From: Rhodoblastus sp964425315
GTDB taxonomy: Bacteria; Pseudomonadota; Alphaproteobacteria; Rhizobiales; Beijerinckiaceae
NCBI GenBank assembly: GCA_964425315.1
Contig: CAYRNB010000062.1
Span: 1 to 19,159, forward strand
Direction of reading: 5' to 3'
DNA: 19,159 bases
Of the stretch, positions 6,579 through 13,495 are shown piece after piece (position 1 is the stretch's first letter; each line of letters begins with the position of its first letter). The position numbers and the translations under genes are program-made. The notes below the pieces were generated by a model that was not told where the DNA came from, did no database searches, and was given only the letters and a program-made list of their open reading frames with translations.

Positions 6579-6971
6579 TTACCGCACGGGTCCGATCTTT
6601 GTGTGGGACACGCCCAGCAGCGCGCCATCCAGCGTCAATTTCATCTTCGCCCGACAGTTACAGTCGAACTCGTGCAATACGAAAGTTCCCGGTTGCGTCT
6701 CGTGGATGTCGGGGCTCGATGGCTGGCCAGTCTTTTCATTATAACTCCGGCCATGCCGGATGCTTATGCGCGTGCCGTCAGAAGACAATTCCCAGGCGCC
6801 GTCGATGGGCGTCCCTTCAGATTCAAACCGGTCGTAATCGCGCCACGCCGCAACTGTCACCGGCGACCGCATACCCGCCTGCGCGATTGCGAAGGGTTAG
6901 TCGACCGTAAGAGCGAGACCGATGAGAGCCAAGCATGCCGTCCGGGAAGGAAGTTTGAGGCGTCGGGACAT
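6579..6971 (-). pseudogene. Secreted protein gene with in-frame TAA in its signal peptide
   Basis: Reading from ATG 6971 (AGGGGG eight nt upstream) gives 24 codons of a signal peptide: basic MSRRLKLPSR, then hydrophobic TACLALIGLALTVD. They are followed by TAA at 6897-6899 and, in the same frame, PFAIAQAGM, which completes a normal c-region with an AQA cleavage site. The open frame then runs 97 codons from ATG 6872 to the stop at 6579. The mature part has WRDYDRFES, DGTRISI and VLHEFDCNCRAKMKL; the last block loosely recalls surface-adhesin-E-type proteins. So the gene looks like an exported protein interrupted by one nonsense codon. A restart at 6872 would yield an unexported product. It could also be a sequencing error, since this is a draft assembly. 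Confidence 0.6.
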
Positions 6972-7269
6972 TGCGCGATCCCCCTGAAAATATGGGTCGG
7001 TTCCTCACGTCAACTTATTTGACAAAATCGGGCGGCGATATTGGAGTTTCACCTTATCTTTTTGAGGAGTCAATTTGCTGGCCGCCGCCAAATCCGGCAA
7101 TCGGCTTCAAAAGTCTATCCCGGAGGATAGGTCGCAGCGCGGCTCGTCCAAGTCAGATGCTCGCCAATATGTTCGGGCTGCGGCGTGTTGCGGGAATGTC
7201 CTCACGCAATCGTCAACTCCCCGCCGATCCTTGTCATTCGGCAGGGAACCAAGCGTTCGATTTTCACCA
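6972..7269. other. Gene-free region
   Basis: About 300 nt with no supported gene. The + frame starting TTG 6971 (100 codons) has no recognisable content. TTGACA occurs at 7018-7023 without a matching -10. The - strand promoter of the interrupted secreted-protein gene should lie at the left end. No repeats or mobile-element ends were seen. Confidence 0.4.
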
Positions 7270-7992
7270 CTAGGATTCGCGGCCCAACAGTCGCCAGATT
7301 TTTCCTTTCCATCGCGCAAATCTTTGCGCCCAGCGCGAATCGCCGCGCAGCGCCGCCGCCTTGCGCATCAGTGCGCCATAATCGACCGGCCTGTCGTTGA
7401 GAATCGCTTCGGCGACGTCGAACAGAATGAAGCGAAACCGCGTGCGCCGCGACTCGAAAAGATGGAACACGCCGCCCTTATAAAACGTGCCGACCCCGAA
7501 AAGGGCGATGTCGCCAAGACGCCATTTGGGCACGATCGTCGCCCAGGGATAGAGCAATTCGATTGGGACGTCCGCCTTCATGGCGGCTTCATTGACCCTC
7601 TGCGCGACGTCATAATGCGCGTCGTGCGTGAAGCTCGGCCGCCCCAGCCTGTCCCAGGTGCGGCGCGCGATCGCTAGAAACATCGGCCCGACATAGATCT
7701 TGTCGCGGTCGACGCCGAAGGTCTGGGCGCAGCCGAAAATGCGCCCCTCGCTTGCCGCCTGGAAAGCCCTGTCGACGATTTCGCGATTAAGGGGAAAGCA
7801 ATCGATGTCGACCATCAGCACGATGTCGTCCTCGCCGGCTTCCGTCATGCATGCGTCGAGAAAATCGCCGTGATTGACCCCGGTCTGCTCCCTCTGCGCG
7901 ATTTCAAGCCCGAAATGGGAAAAAACATCGCGCTGCGTCGCGACGACGCACGGGTCAATATTGTTCCAATACAACGACACAATACGATTCAT
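7270..7992 (-). CDS. Small glycosyltransferase-like protein (DxD)
   Basis: A 240-aa cytoplasmic protein resembling GT-A-fold glycosyltransferases. It opens with RIVSLYWNNIDPCVV and carries the acidic DID at residues 62-64 in a hydrophobic strand (DIVLMVDIDCFPL), the usual place for the nucleotide-sugar/metal-binding DxD. Blocks such as GPMFLAIARRTWDRLGRP and GGVFHLFESR fit the acceptor/closing part of such enzymes. The C-terminus is basic (RWKGKIWRLLGRES) and may contact the membrane. The frame is open far upstream, but that part is antisense to nothing conserved and overlaps the hydrolase; ATG 7992, with a GAG four nt upstream, begins the conserved part. Sugar and acceptor are unknown. No other glycan genes flank it. 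Confidence 0.7.
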   Translation of the reverse strand: MNRIVSLYWNNIDPCVVATQRDVFSHFGLEIAQREQTGVNHGDFLDACMTEAGEDDIVLMVDIDCFPLNREIVDRAFQAASEGRIFGCAQTFGVDRDKIYVGPMFLAIARRTWDRLGRPSFTHDAHYDVAQRVNEAAMKADVPIELLYPWATIVPKWRLGDIALFGVGTFYKGGVFHLFESRRTRFRFILFDVAEAILNDRPVDYGALMRKAAALRGDSRWAQRFARWKGKIWRLLGRES

Positions 7993-8134
7993 AACTCTTT
8001 CGCCCCGCCGCGGCTCCGCCAGAAAGGATCGGCGCCCATTGCAGCCGAACGCAAGGTTTCCCGTAACGGCATTTGCGTCAAGTTTGCAAGGCTTTCGAGA
8101 GGATCGAACCGTCCCCTCGCTAAAGGGCCAAACT

Positions 8135-8168
8135 GTCTCACGCGGCGAGTCGCCGCGATTTCCGAGAC
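8135..8168. repeat. Composite hairpin between hydrolase and glycosyltransferase-like genes
   Basis: A CGCGGC/GCCGCG core (8141-8157, central GAGTC) is flanked by a second arm pair, GTCTC (8135-8139) and GAGAC (8164-8168). It lies 31 nt past the hydrolase stop on -. There is no T run, but the position suits a transcript end that separates the two genes. Confidence 0.4.
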
Positions 8169-8198
8169 GGCGCGGCCGACGGGCGCGCGAGCAATGGC

Positions 8199-9047
8199 TT
8201 AGGTGGTTTGGGTCTGTGTCACCGCCTGACGAAGGAAGGGAATCATGAGTTCCGCCACCCGTTCCGGATTGTCGGCAAAGGGCCAATGGCCGCTGTCGTC
8301 GAGCACATGCACTTGCGCCTGGGGGAAGAATTCGCGCTGGCCCTCGGCATAGCGCACTGGCAGATAGGGATCGTGTCTGCCCCAGACGACCAGGACGGGA
8401 ATTTTCCAGGATCGGAAGGCGTCGCCGTATTTTTCCGCTATCTCGCCGGGATTGTCGGTGGCGCGATAAAGCTTCAGGATCGCTTTTTTCGTGCCGGCGT
8501 CGAAATGGTCGTACATCCCGTCCACGAACGCCTTCGGCAGGCCGCGCGGATTGCCGTGTTTGAGCAGCATGCCGAAGCCGAAGCGCGTCGCTGTGGCCAT
8601 AAAGATTTCGCCCAGCACGGGCGCGCGCCAGATGCGGGCGAGATAATGCCAATGATAATCCTTCAGCACGCCGATGTTGATCAGAGTAAGGCTCGCCAAC
8701 GAGGCTGAATTGCCGAGCGCCCAGACAAGCCCCCAGGGGCCGCCGAAATCGTGCAGGACCAGATGCGCCTTGGCGACGCCCAACTTATTCAGCACGCCGC
8801 CAAGATGATTGGCGTAGCCGGCGACCGTGTAATCGAAATCGTCGGGCCGCGCCGATTGGCCGAAACCCGGCATGTCGGGCGCGATGCAGCGGCAGAAGGG
8901 AGCGACCCGCTCCATCAGGTCCTCCCAGTCGGCGGAAAAGCCGGGATTGCCGTGAACGAAAACCACGGCTTCCGCGGACTTTTCGTCGCCGCCTTCGCGC
9001 ACCGAGGTGTGAACCTTGTCGACGATGATTTCCGTCAGCCGCAACAT
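8199..9047 (-). CDS. Alpha/beta hydrolase, haloalkane dehalogenase/epoxide hydrolase type
   Basis: A 282-aa cytoplasmic alpha/beta hydrolase. The oxyanion-loop HGNPGF is at 32-37. The nucleophile elbow reads HDFGGP (99-104), so the nucleophile is D100, not Ser. The acid is probably D226 (WGRHDPYLP) and the base H254 (DSGHWPFADNPE). Asp nucleophiles mark haloalkane dehalogenases, fluoroacetate dehalogenases and epoxide hydrolases. The usual Trp after the Asp is Phe here, so the substrate is open. A cap domain spans about 130-210. ATG 9047 has GGAG six nt upstream. The frame also continues upstream through the assembly gap at 9091-9190, but nothing supports a longer protein. Confidence 0.87.
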   Translation of the reverse strand: MLRLTEIIVDKVHTSVREGGDEKSAEAVVFVHGNPGFSADWEDLMERVAPFCRCIAPDMPGFGQSARPDDFDYTVAGYANHLGGVLNKLGVAKAHLVLHDFGGPWGLVWALGNSASLASLTLINIGVLKDYHWHYLARIWRAPVLGEIFMATATRFGFGMLLKHGNPRGLPKAFVDGMYDHFDAGTKKAILKLYRATDNPGEIAEKYGDAFRSWKIPVLVVWGRHDPYLPVRYAEGQREFFPQAQVHVLDDSGHWPFADNPERVAELMIPFLRQAVTQTQTT

Positions 9048-9090
9048 GACATTCTCCAAAAAATAAAGCAGCGCCGTGAGCGCGTCGGCG

Positions 9091-9190
9091 NNNNNNNNNN
9101 NNNNNNNNNNNNNNNNNNNNNNNNNNNNNNNNNNNNNNNNNNNNNNNNNNNNNNNNNNNNNNNNNNNNNNNNNNNNNNNNNNNNNNNNNN
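9091..9190. other. Assembly gap of 100 N
   Basis: Exactly 100 undetermined bases, the conventional placeholder for a gap of unknown length. Any gene between 9047 and 9436 may be missing or truncated. On - a short frame from TTG 9267 into the gap starts with a hydrophobic stretch, but it is too short to call. Gene order across the gap is not proven. Confidence 0.97.
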
Positions 9191-9435
9191 CCGGCGCCGC
9201 GCGCCAAAAGCGCCCGGACGGGTTTGGGTGCGAGGATAATGATGCAACGTAACAGAACTTGCGCCAAAGTTCTTTCACAACGCTTTGAGCGAATCGCGGG
9301 GGCTGGGCCGCACAGCGGGTACGGACGGGGCCTCTCGCGGGAAGCGATCCGATTTTGACATGCGGCGTCGAGTCCGCCACTTTCCCGCCAGACTCAGCCG
9401 CCATAGAATGCTGCGCCATTCCATCCGGGGCCGCG

Positions 9436-10080
9436 ATGAAACGCACCGCCTTCCTTACCCTGCCTTTGCTCTGCCTGTTTGCGGTAGCTCCGGCCCGCGC
9501 TCAGCAGGTCCTGCCCTTTTTCGCCGGCGGCGATCCGGGTTTTCTTTCGCCGGCCTATCCGTCGCAGCACGATTCGTCGGACGACCCCTGGGCTGGCCTG
9601 GTGATGGGCACAAGCGTCTTTGGCGTCTCGGGGTCGGGAAAATATTCGCGCGGCGGTTTCGGCGGCGAAACTTACATCGGCTATAGCCGGGAACTCGACA
9701 ATAATTTCATTATTGGCGTGTCGGGCGACGCCGGCTATCTGCCCGGCTTGTGGAAATACGGCCCGAGCGGCTACGGATTCGGCATGGCCAATATCACGGT
9801 CGGCTATGACATGGGCCGATTGGTGCCCTATGTCGATTTCGGCATCGGCCGCGTAAGCGCGCTCAACGGCTTTCACGGCACGCCGGGCGGCCTGGGGACG
9901 GTCAACGCCATTTTCGGGCCCTCGTCCGGTTCGACGACGCTCACCCACGTCGGAGCCGGCTTCGACTATGCCGTCAACAACAATGTTCATATCGGCGTCC
10001 GGGTGGAGGCCTATAAGGCGAATGGCGACTTCGGCCCGCCCATGCCGCCGCAGCCCGGCCAGTCGCCGATGATGCCCTGA
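9436..10080 (+). CDS. Outer-membrane beta-barrel protein
   Basis: A 214-aa exported protein. A signal peptide (MKRTAFLTLPLLCLFAVAPARAQQ) has cleavage expected after ARA. The mature part shows amphipathic beta-strands with Gly and aromatic residues (GGETYIGYS, NFIIGVSGDAGYL, MANITVGYDMG, VPYVDFGIGRV, THVGAGFDYAV, HIGVRVEAYKA), as in the small eight-stranded Omp25/OmpA-like beta-barrel fold common in Rhizobiales. The Pro/Gly tail (FGPPMPPQPGQSPMMP) is unusual and probably flexible. The frame is open from 9355, but ATG 9436 begins the signal peptide; its SD (GGGG) is weak. TTGACA at 9355-9360 and TAGAAT at 9404-9409 are visible upstream, but their spacing does not fit one promoter. Confidence 0.75.
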   Translation: MKRTAFLTLPLLCLFAVAPARAQQVLPFFAGGDPGFLSPAYPSQHDSSDDPWAGLVMGTSVFGVSGSGKYSRGGFGGETYIGYSRELDNNFIIGVSGDAGYLPGLWKYGPSGYGFGMANITVGYDMGRLVPYVDFGIGRVSALNGFHGTPGGLGTVNAIFGPSSGSTTLTHVGAGFDYAVNNNVHIGVRVEAYKANGDFGPPMPPQPGQSPMMP

Positions 10081-10172
10081 TCGGCGCCGAGGTTCGGTCC
10101 TTGACCGTCATCGCCCAGCCAACGGGCCGATGGCCGCGATCGGCCCATCTGCGCCTATGGCCCGCGGAGCGA

Positions 10173-10214
10173 CCAGACCCTTCTCCGATCAGGCGTCATC
10201 GCAGAAGGGTCTGG
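10173..10214. repeat. Perfect 12-bp inverted repeat, 18-nt loop
   Basis: CCAGACCCTTCT (10173-10184) pairs perfectly with 10203-10214. It lies 93 nt past the beta-barrel gene stop and 60 nt past the stop of the convergent PsiF-like gene. No T tract follows on either strand. It may be a bidirectional transcript end or a protein-binding site. Confidence 0.5.
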
Positions 10215-10242
10215 ATTCCTGGATTTTCACGGCGTTTTCACG

Positions 10243-10264
10243 AAAAGCCGGGCGCGCTTTTTTT
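10243..10264. terminator. Possible bidirectional intrinsic terminator
   Basis: AAAAGC (10243-10248) pairs with GCTTTT (10256-10261) around a GC-rich 7-nt loop, and the run continues to T7 at 10264. On + it could end the beta-barrel transcript. On - the mirrored A/T arms lie 11 nt after the PsiF-like stop. The stem is short, but the T run is the clearest in the window. Confidence 0.45.
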
Positions 10265-10274
10265 GCACGCTGCT

Positions 10275-10520
10275 TTACGCGCCGGCCTCGCACTTTTTCA
10301 TAAAACTCGCTTTTGCCGCGCCCGAGAGTTTTTTTCCGTTGCTTCCAACCGCCTTGGCTTCGCAGGCGTCCGCCTTGCACTTCTTGATGAAGCTCGTTTT
10401 CGCCGCGCCCGCCAACGGTTTCCCGTTTTTGCCGACGGCCTTGGCCTCGCATGCGCCTTGGGCCAAAGCGCTTCCCATTGCAAACAATAGAACCGATGTA
10501 GCGAGAATAATGCGTTTCAT
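10275..10520 (-). CDS. Secreted PsiF-like protein with two tandem repeats
   Basis: An 81-aa exported protein. A signal peptide (KRIILATSVLLFAMGSALAQG, cleavage after ALA) is followed by only two near-identical repeats, residues 23-51 and 52-81. Each repeat opens with ACEAKAVG and closes with SF(I/M)KKC, and each holds a C-x23-C pair (C24/C48, C53/C77). This matches the PsiF repeat layout, named after an E. coli phosphate-starvation-induced protein of unknown function. The paired Cys in each repeat probably form a disulfide in the periplasm. ATG 10520 has GGAGGG about seven nt upstream; the longer frame to 10568 adds a non-signal leader and is rejected. No Pho box was identified. Confidence 0.8.
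   Translation of the reverse strand: MKRIILATSVLLFAMGSALAQGACEAKAVGKNGKPLAGAAKTSFIKKCKADACEAKAVGSNGKKLSGAAKASFMKKCEAGA
10278..10454 (-). repeat. Tandem 87-bp coding repeat (two copies)
   Basis: The PsiF-like gene is built of two copies, 10368-10454 and 10278-10367 (the second with one extra terminal codon), which match closely at DNA and protein level. They indicate an internal duplication. Confidence 0.8.
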
Positions 10521-10583
10521 AGTCCAGCCCTCCGTCGAGTCGACCGGCGGATAGTATCTCACCGCCAAAACCTTTCAATGCGC

Positions 10584-10608
10584 CGCGGTGGCGCTAAGCG
10601 CCATCGCG
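10584..10608. repeat. 11-bp hairpin upstream of meaB
   Basis: CGCGGTGGCGC and GCGCCATCGCG pair around a TAA loop with one G-T wobble. It sits in the divergent region between the PsiF-like gene and meaB, 72 nt before the meaB start. It could be an operator or a structured leader; the promoter is not identified. Confidence 0.4.
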
Positions 10609-10680
10609 TCCCGCGTTCATTTTTGCGGACCGAAGTCCTCGCCGCCTTTCGCCCTCGCCGCGGCGCGCCTATAAGACGGC

Positions 10681-11676
10681 ATGACCGCCCAGAATCCCCG
10701 CGTCCTCGACGTCAAATCCCTGGCCGAGCGTCTGCGCGCCGGCGAACGCGCCGCTCTGGCGCGGGCCATCACCCTGATCGAAAGCCGCAAACCCGACCAT
10801 CAGCGCGAGGCGCGCGCTTTGGTGCAGACTCTCCTGCCTTTCACCGGGGGCGCGATCAGGGTGGGGATCACCGGCGTGCCGGGCGTCGGAAAATCGACGA
10901 CCATCGACGCATTGGGCGCCAATCTCGTCGCGGCCGGCCACAAGGTCGCGGTCCTGGCGGTCGATCCTTCCTCCAGCCGCACCGGCGGCTCGATCCTCGG
11001 CGACAAGACCCGCATGGCGAAGCTCGCCGCCGAGCGCAACGCCTTCATCCGCCCGTCGCCGTCCTCCGGAACGCTCGGCGGCGTCGCCGCGAAGACGCGC
11101 GAGACCATGCTTTTGTGCGAGGCGGCCGGCTTCGACGTGATTCTGGTCGAGACCGTCGGCATCGGCCAGTCGGAGACGGCGGTGGCCGACATGACCGATT
11201 TTTTCCTGGTGCTGATGCTGCCGGGCGCCGGCGACGAATTGCAGGGCATCAAGAAGGGCGTTTTGGAGCTTGCCGACATGATCGCGGTCAACAAGGCGGA
11301 GGGCGAGGGCCGCGCCCGCGCCACGGCGGCGGCCGGCGAATATCGCGCCGCCCTCCACATTCTGCAGCCGGCCTCAAAAAACTGGTCGCCGCCGGTGGTG
11401 CTGATTTCCGGCCTCGCCAATGTCGGGCTCGACGACATGTGGGCGCAGGTGCTGGAACATCGCCGCCGCTTCGAAGCCTCCGGCGAGGGCGCGCAGAAAC
11501 GCCGCGACCAGCAGGTCAAATGGATGTGGACCATGCTGGAAGATTATTTCCGCGCGAAATTGCGCGCCGACGGCCGCGCCCGCGCGCTCCTGCCGGGGCT
11601 GGAGCGGCAGGTGGCGGAAGGAGCCTTGTCGCCAACCCTGGCGGTGGAAAAGATCGCCGCGGCCCTCGGGCTTTGA
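10681..11676 (+). CDS. meaB: Methylmalonyl-CoA mutase-associated GTPase MeaB
   Basis: A 331-aa G3E-family P-loop GTPase that loads and protects adenosylcobalamin mutases such as methylmalonyl-CoA mutase. Walker A GVPGVGKST is at 65-73, switch I-region VDPSSSR at 94-100, the conserved RPSPSSGTLGG at 124-134, Walker B/switch ETVGIGQSE at 157-165 and the base-recognition NKAEG at 204-208 (usually NKAD). Length matches the family. In methylotrophic and other alphaproteobacteria it serves the ethylmalonyl-CoA/propionyl-CoA route; no mutase gene is in this window. There is no clear SD; TATAAG at 10670-10675 lies only five nt before the ATG and might be a -10, giving a nearly leaderless mRNA. It heads a tight four-gene run on +. 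Confidence 0.95.
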   Translation: MTAQNPRVLDVKSLAERLRAGERAALARAITLIESRKPDHQREARALVQTLLPFTGGAIRVGITGVPGVGKSTTIDALGANLVAAGHKVAVLAVDPSSSRTGGSILGDKTRMAKLAAERNAFIRPSPSSGTLGGVAAKTRETMLLCEAAGFDVILVETVGIGQSETAVADMTDFFLVLMLPGAGDELQGIKKGVLELADMIAVNKAEGEGRARATAAAGEYRAALHILQPASKNWSPPVVLISGLANVGLDDMWAQVLEHRRRFEASGEGAQKRRDQQVKWMWTMLEDYFRAKLRADGRARALLPGLERQVAEGALSPTLAVEKIAAALGL

Positions 11677-11677
11677 C

Positions 11678-12256
11678 ATGCGGAAATCCCTGCTCGTCGC
11701 GGGCTTCGGCGCCTTTCCAGGCCACAGGATCAATCCGGCGCAGACCCTGGTCGAAATTCTGGCGCGCCGAAGACGCGCCTTCGCGCTCGCCGGAATCGAT
11801 CTCCATGTCGCCTTTCTGCCGGTCGAGCATTTCGCTTTGTCGCCGACGCTCTTCCGCCTGTTTGCGGAAAAAAGCCCCGACGCCGTGTTGCTTCTCGGCG
11901 TCGCGGCGCGGCGGCGGCGGATCGCCATCGAGACGCTGGCGCGCAATCGCGTCTCGACGTTGCGGCCGGACGCGGCCAGGCAATACGCCTGGAGCCGCGA
12001 AATCGTCCACGGCGGGCCGGAGATTCTAGACAGCCCGCGTCTGGCCGCGCGCCTCGCCGCCCTGGCGCGCCGCCACGGCGTTCCCGCCGCGCCGTCGCGC
12101 GACGCCGGCGATTATATCTGCAACGAAAGCCTCTATCTATCGCTGCTGATGGACCGGCGCGCGACCTTCGTCCATCTGCCGGACTGGCGCGGCGCGGCCC
12201 TGAGCCGCGCCGCGACCGCCATCGAGGCCTTGGCCAGAAGCCTCGCCCTCGCTTAA
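11678..12256 (+). CDS. pcp: Pyroglutamyl-peptidase I (family C15)
   Basis: A 192-aa cytoplasmic cysteine peptidase that removes N-terminal pyroglutamate. The three catalytic residues align with motifs seen here: E85 in IAIETLARN, C148 in GDYICNESLYLSL and H166 in TFVHLPDW. The N-terminus LLVAGFGAFPGHRINPAQ is the typical GF.PF....NP block. It is shorter than the usual ~215 aa, mainly in surface loops, and very Arg/Ala-rich. It begins 1 nt after the meaB stop, so translation is probably coupled. No function linking it to MeaB is known to me; the pairing may simply be operon packing. Confidence 0.88.
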   Translation: MRKSLLVAGFGAFPGHRINPAQTLVEILARRRRAFALAGIDLHVAFLPVEHFALSPTLFRLFAEKSPDAVLLLGVAARRRRIAIETLARNRVSTLRPDAARQYAWSREIVHGGPEILDSPRLAARLAALARRHGVPAAPSRDAGDYICNESLYLSLLMDRRATFVHLPDWRGAALSRAATAIEALARSLALA

Positions 12257-12287
12257 GCTGCGGCAGACTTGCTCTACCGGAGACGAA

Positions 12288-12971
12288 ATGGACCTGTCGC
12301 AGATCATTCCCAGCCTGATCGAAATCCTCTGGCTCGACCTCATTCTTTCCGGCGACAACGCCGTTCTCGCCGCCGTGGCGACGCGCGCCCTGCCCAGAGA
12401 GAAAAAGCGCGCCGGAATCATGCTGGGAACCTTGCTGTTCATCGCCATGCGCGTCATCCTCGCCCTGGCGCTGCTGACCGGCGTCCGCCTGCCGGGCGCG
12501 GGACTCATCGGCGCCTTTATCCTTGTTGTGTCGGCGTGGTTCGTCGCCGCGCGCGGCGAGAGCGGCGCGCCGATGGAAATGGGGCCGCGCCGGAGTCTCG
12601 TCTCGGCGCTGCTCGCCTGTTTGACCGCGGACGCGCCGGTGGCGCTGGTCAACATGCTGGCGATCGTCGCGGCGGCGCGGGGCGACCGGCCTCTGGTCCT
12701 GTTCGGGCTGGCGATCGCCATTCCCATGCTGGCTTTGGGCTCGTCGCAAATCGTCACCGTCCTGCGCAAGCCGCCGCTCATGTGGGCGGGCGTTGCCCTT
12801 CTCGGCTGGGTCGCCGGGCAGATGGCGGCGATGGACGCTTTTGTCGCCGCCAGCGCGATGCCGCCCGGTCTCATGCATGATTTCGCCCCTGCGGTCGGGG
12901 CGGCTTTGACCATATTGCTGGCTTATGTTTCCTTGCGCGGCAGGCGCGCCAAGGACGTGAACGCGGAATAA
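12288..12971 (+). CDS. TerC/YjbE-family membrane protein with altered second Asp motif
   Basis: A 227-aa integral membrane protein with about seven hydrophobic helices. It belongs to the TerC superfamily, YjbE branch, linked to metal-ion (often manganese) transport. The first signature LSGDNAV (20-26) is intact, and GWVAGQMAAMD (173-183) fits the last conserved helix. In most TerC proteins the second repeat carries a matching SLDN; here the region reads ALVNML (119-124), so the Asp is Val, and D115 is displaced upstream in TADAP. CGGAG lies five nt before ATG. It follows pcp by 31 nt and precedes the copper chaperone by 17 nt, which suggests a metal-related operon end. Confidence 0.85.
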   Translation: MDLSQIIPSLIEILWLDLILSGDNAVLAAVATRALPREKKRAGIMLGTLLFIAMRVILALALLTGVRLPGAGLIGAFILVVSAWFVAARGESGAPMEMGPRRSLVSALLACLTADAPVALVNMLAIVAAARGDRPLVLFGLAIAIPMLALGSSQIVTVLRKPPLMWAGVALLGWVAGQMAAMDAFVAASAMPPGLMHDFAPAVGAALTILLAYVSLRGRRAKDVNAE

Positions 12972-12988
12972 GAGCAGGGGAGGGAGCG

Positions 12989-13486
12989 ATGAGGGTCGTT
13001 CGAAACAGGCTCGTCCGCGCCGTCGCCGTCGTCGGCGCCGCGGCTCTTTTCGCCGGCGCGGGGGATCTTCTTGCTGGCGCGGCCTCGGCGGCGGACATAT
13101 CCATCATCGGGCCTTGGGCGCGCGCCACTGTCCGCGGCGCAAGCGTCGCCGCCGGCTATCTCACCATCGCCAACAAAGGCAAGCAAGCGGATCGCCTGAC
13201 CGGCGCTTCGAGCGATGTTTCCACCAAAGTGGATATCCACGAGACCCGCATGACGGGCGGCATCATGAGAATGCGGGAAATGCCGAATGGCATCGAAATC
13301 GCGGCGGGAAAGAGCGTGGTCTTCAAGCCCGGCGGCTATCATTTGATGCTGATCGGGTTGAGCAAACAATTGCTGCCGCATACGACCATCCACCTGAAGC
13401 TGGATTTCGCCAAGGCCGGCGAGATCGACGTGGCCATGCCCGTGGAGCCGTTCGGCGCCATGGGGCCGCCGCCGGCCAAAAAATAG
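12989..13486 (+). CDS. Periplasmic copper chaperone, PCu(A)C family
   Basis: A 165-aa secreted protein with a long signal peptide (Arg-rich start, hydrophobic 11-33, cleavage near GAASA/A). The mature domain shows the PCu(A)C copper signature: H84, then M95 after ten residues, then H118 and M120 (GYHLML), plus extra Met at 88, 93 and 98. The family pattern is H-x10-M-x21-H-x-M; here the second spacing counts 22. PCu(A)C proteins deliver Cu(I) in the periplasm, for example to the CuA site of cytochrome oxidase with Sco1. GGGGAGGGAG precedes the ATG. It is the last gene of the + run and is convergent with the deacetylase, nine nt apart. The Pro/Lys tail is short. Confidence 0.9.
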   Translation: MRVVRNRLVRAVAVVGAAALFAGAGDLLAGAASAADISIIGPWARATVRGASVAAGYLTIANKGKQADRLTGASSDVSTKVDIHETRMTGGIMRMREMPNGIEIAAGKSVVFKPGGYHLMLIGLSKQLLPHTTIHLKLDFAKAGEIDVAMPVEPFGAMGPPPAKK

Positions 13487-13495
13487 GCGCCGGAA

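Noticed and set aside
7993..8652. Upstream extension of the glycosyltransferase-like frame
   Set aside because: It overlaps the hydrolase in another frame and is low-complexity; conserved sequence begins at ATG 7992.
10578..12029. A 483-codon + frame
   Set aside because: It is the second frame of meaB and the start of pcp, Arg/Gly-rich and without motifs.
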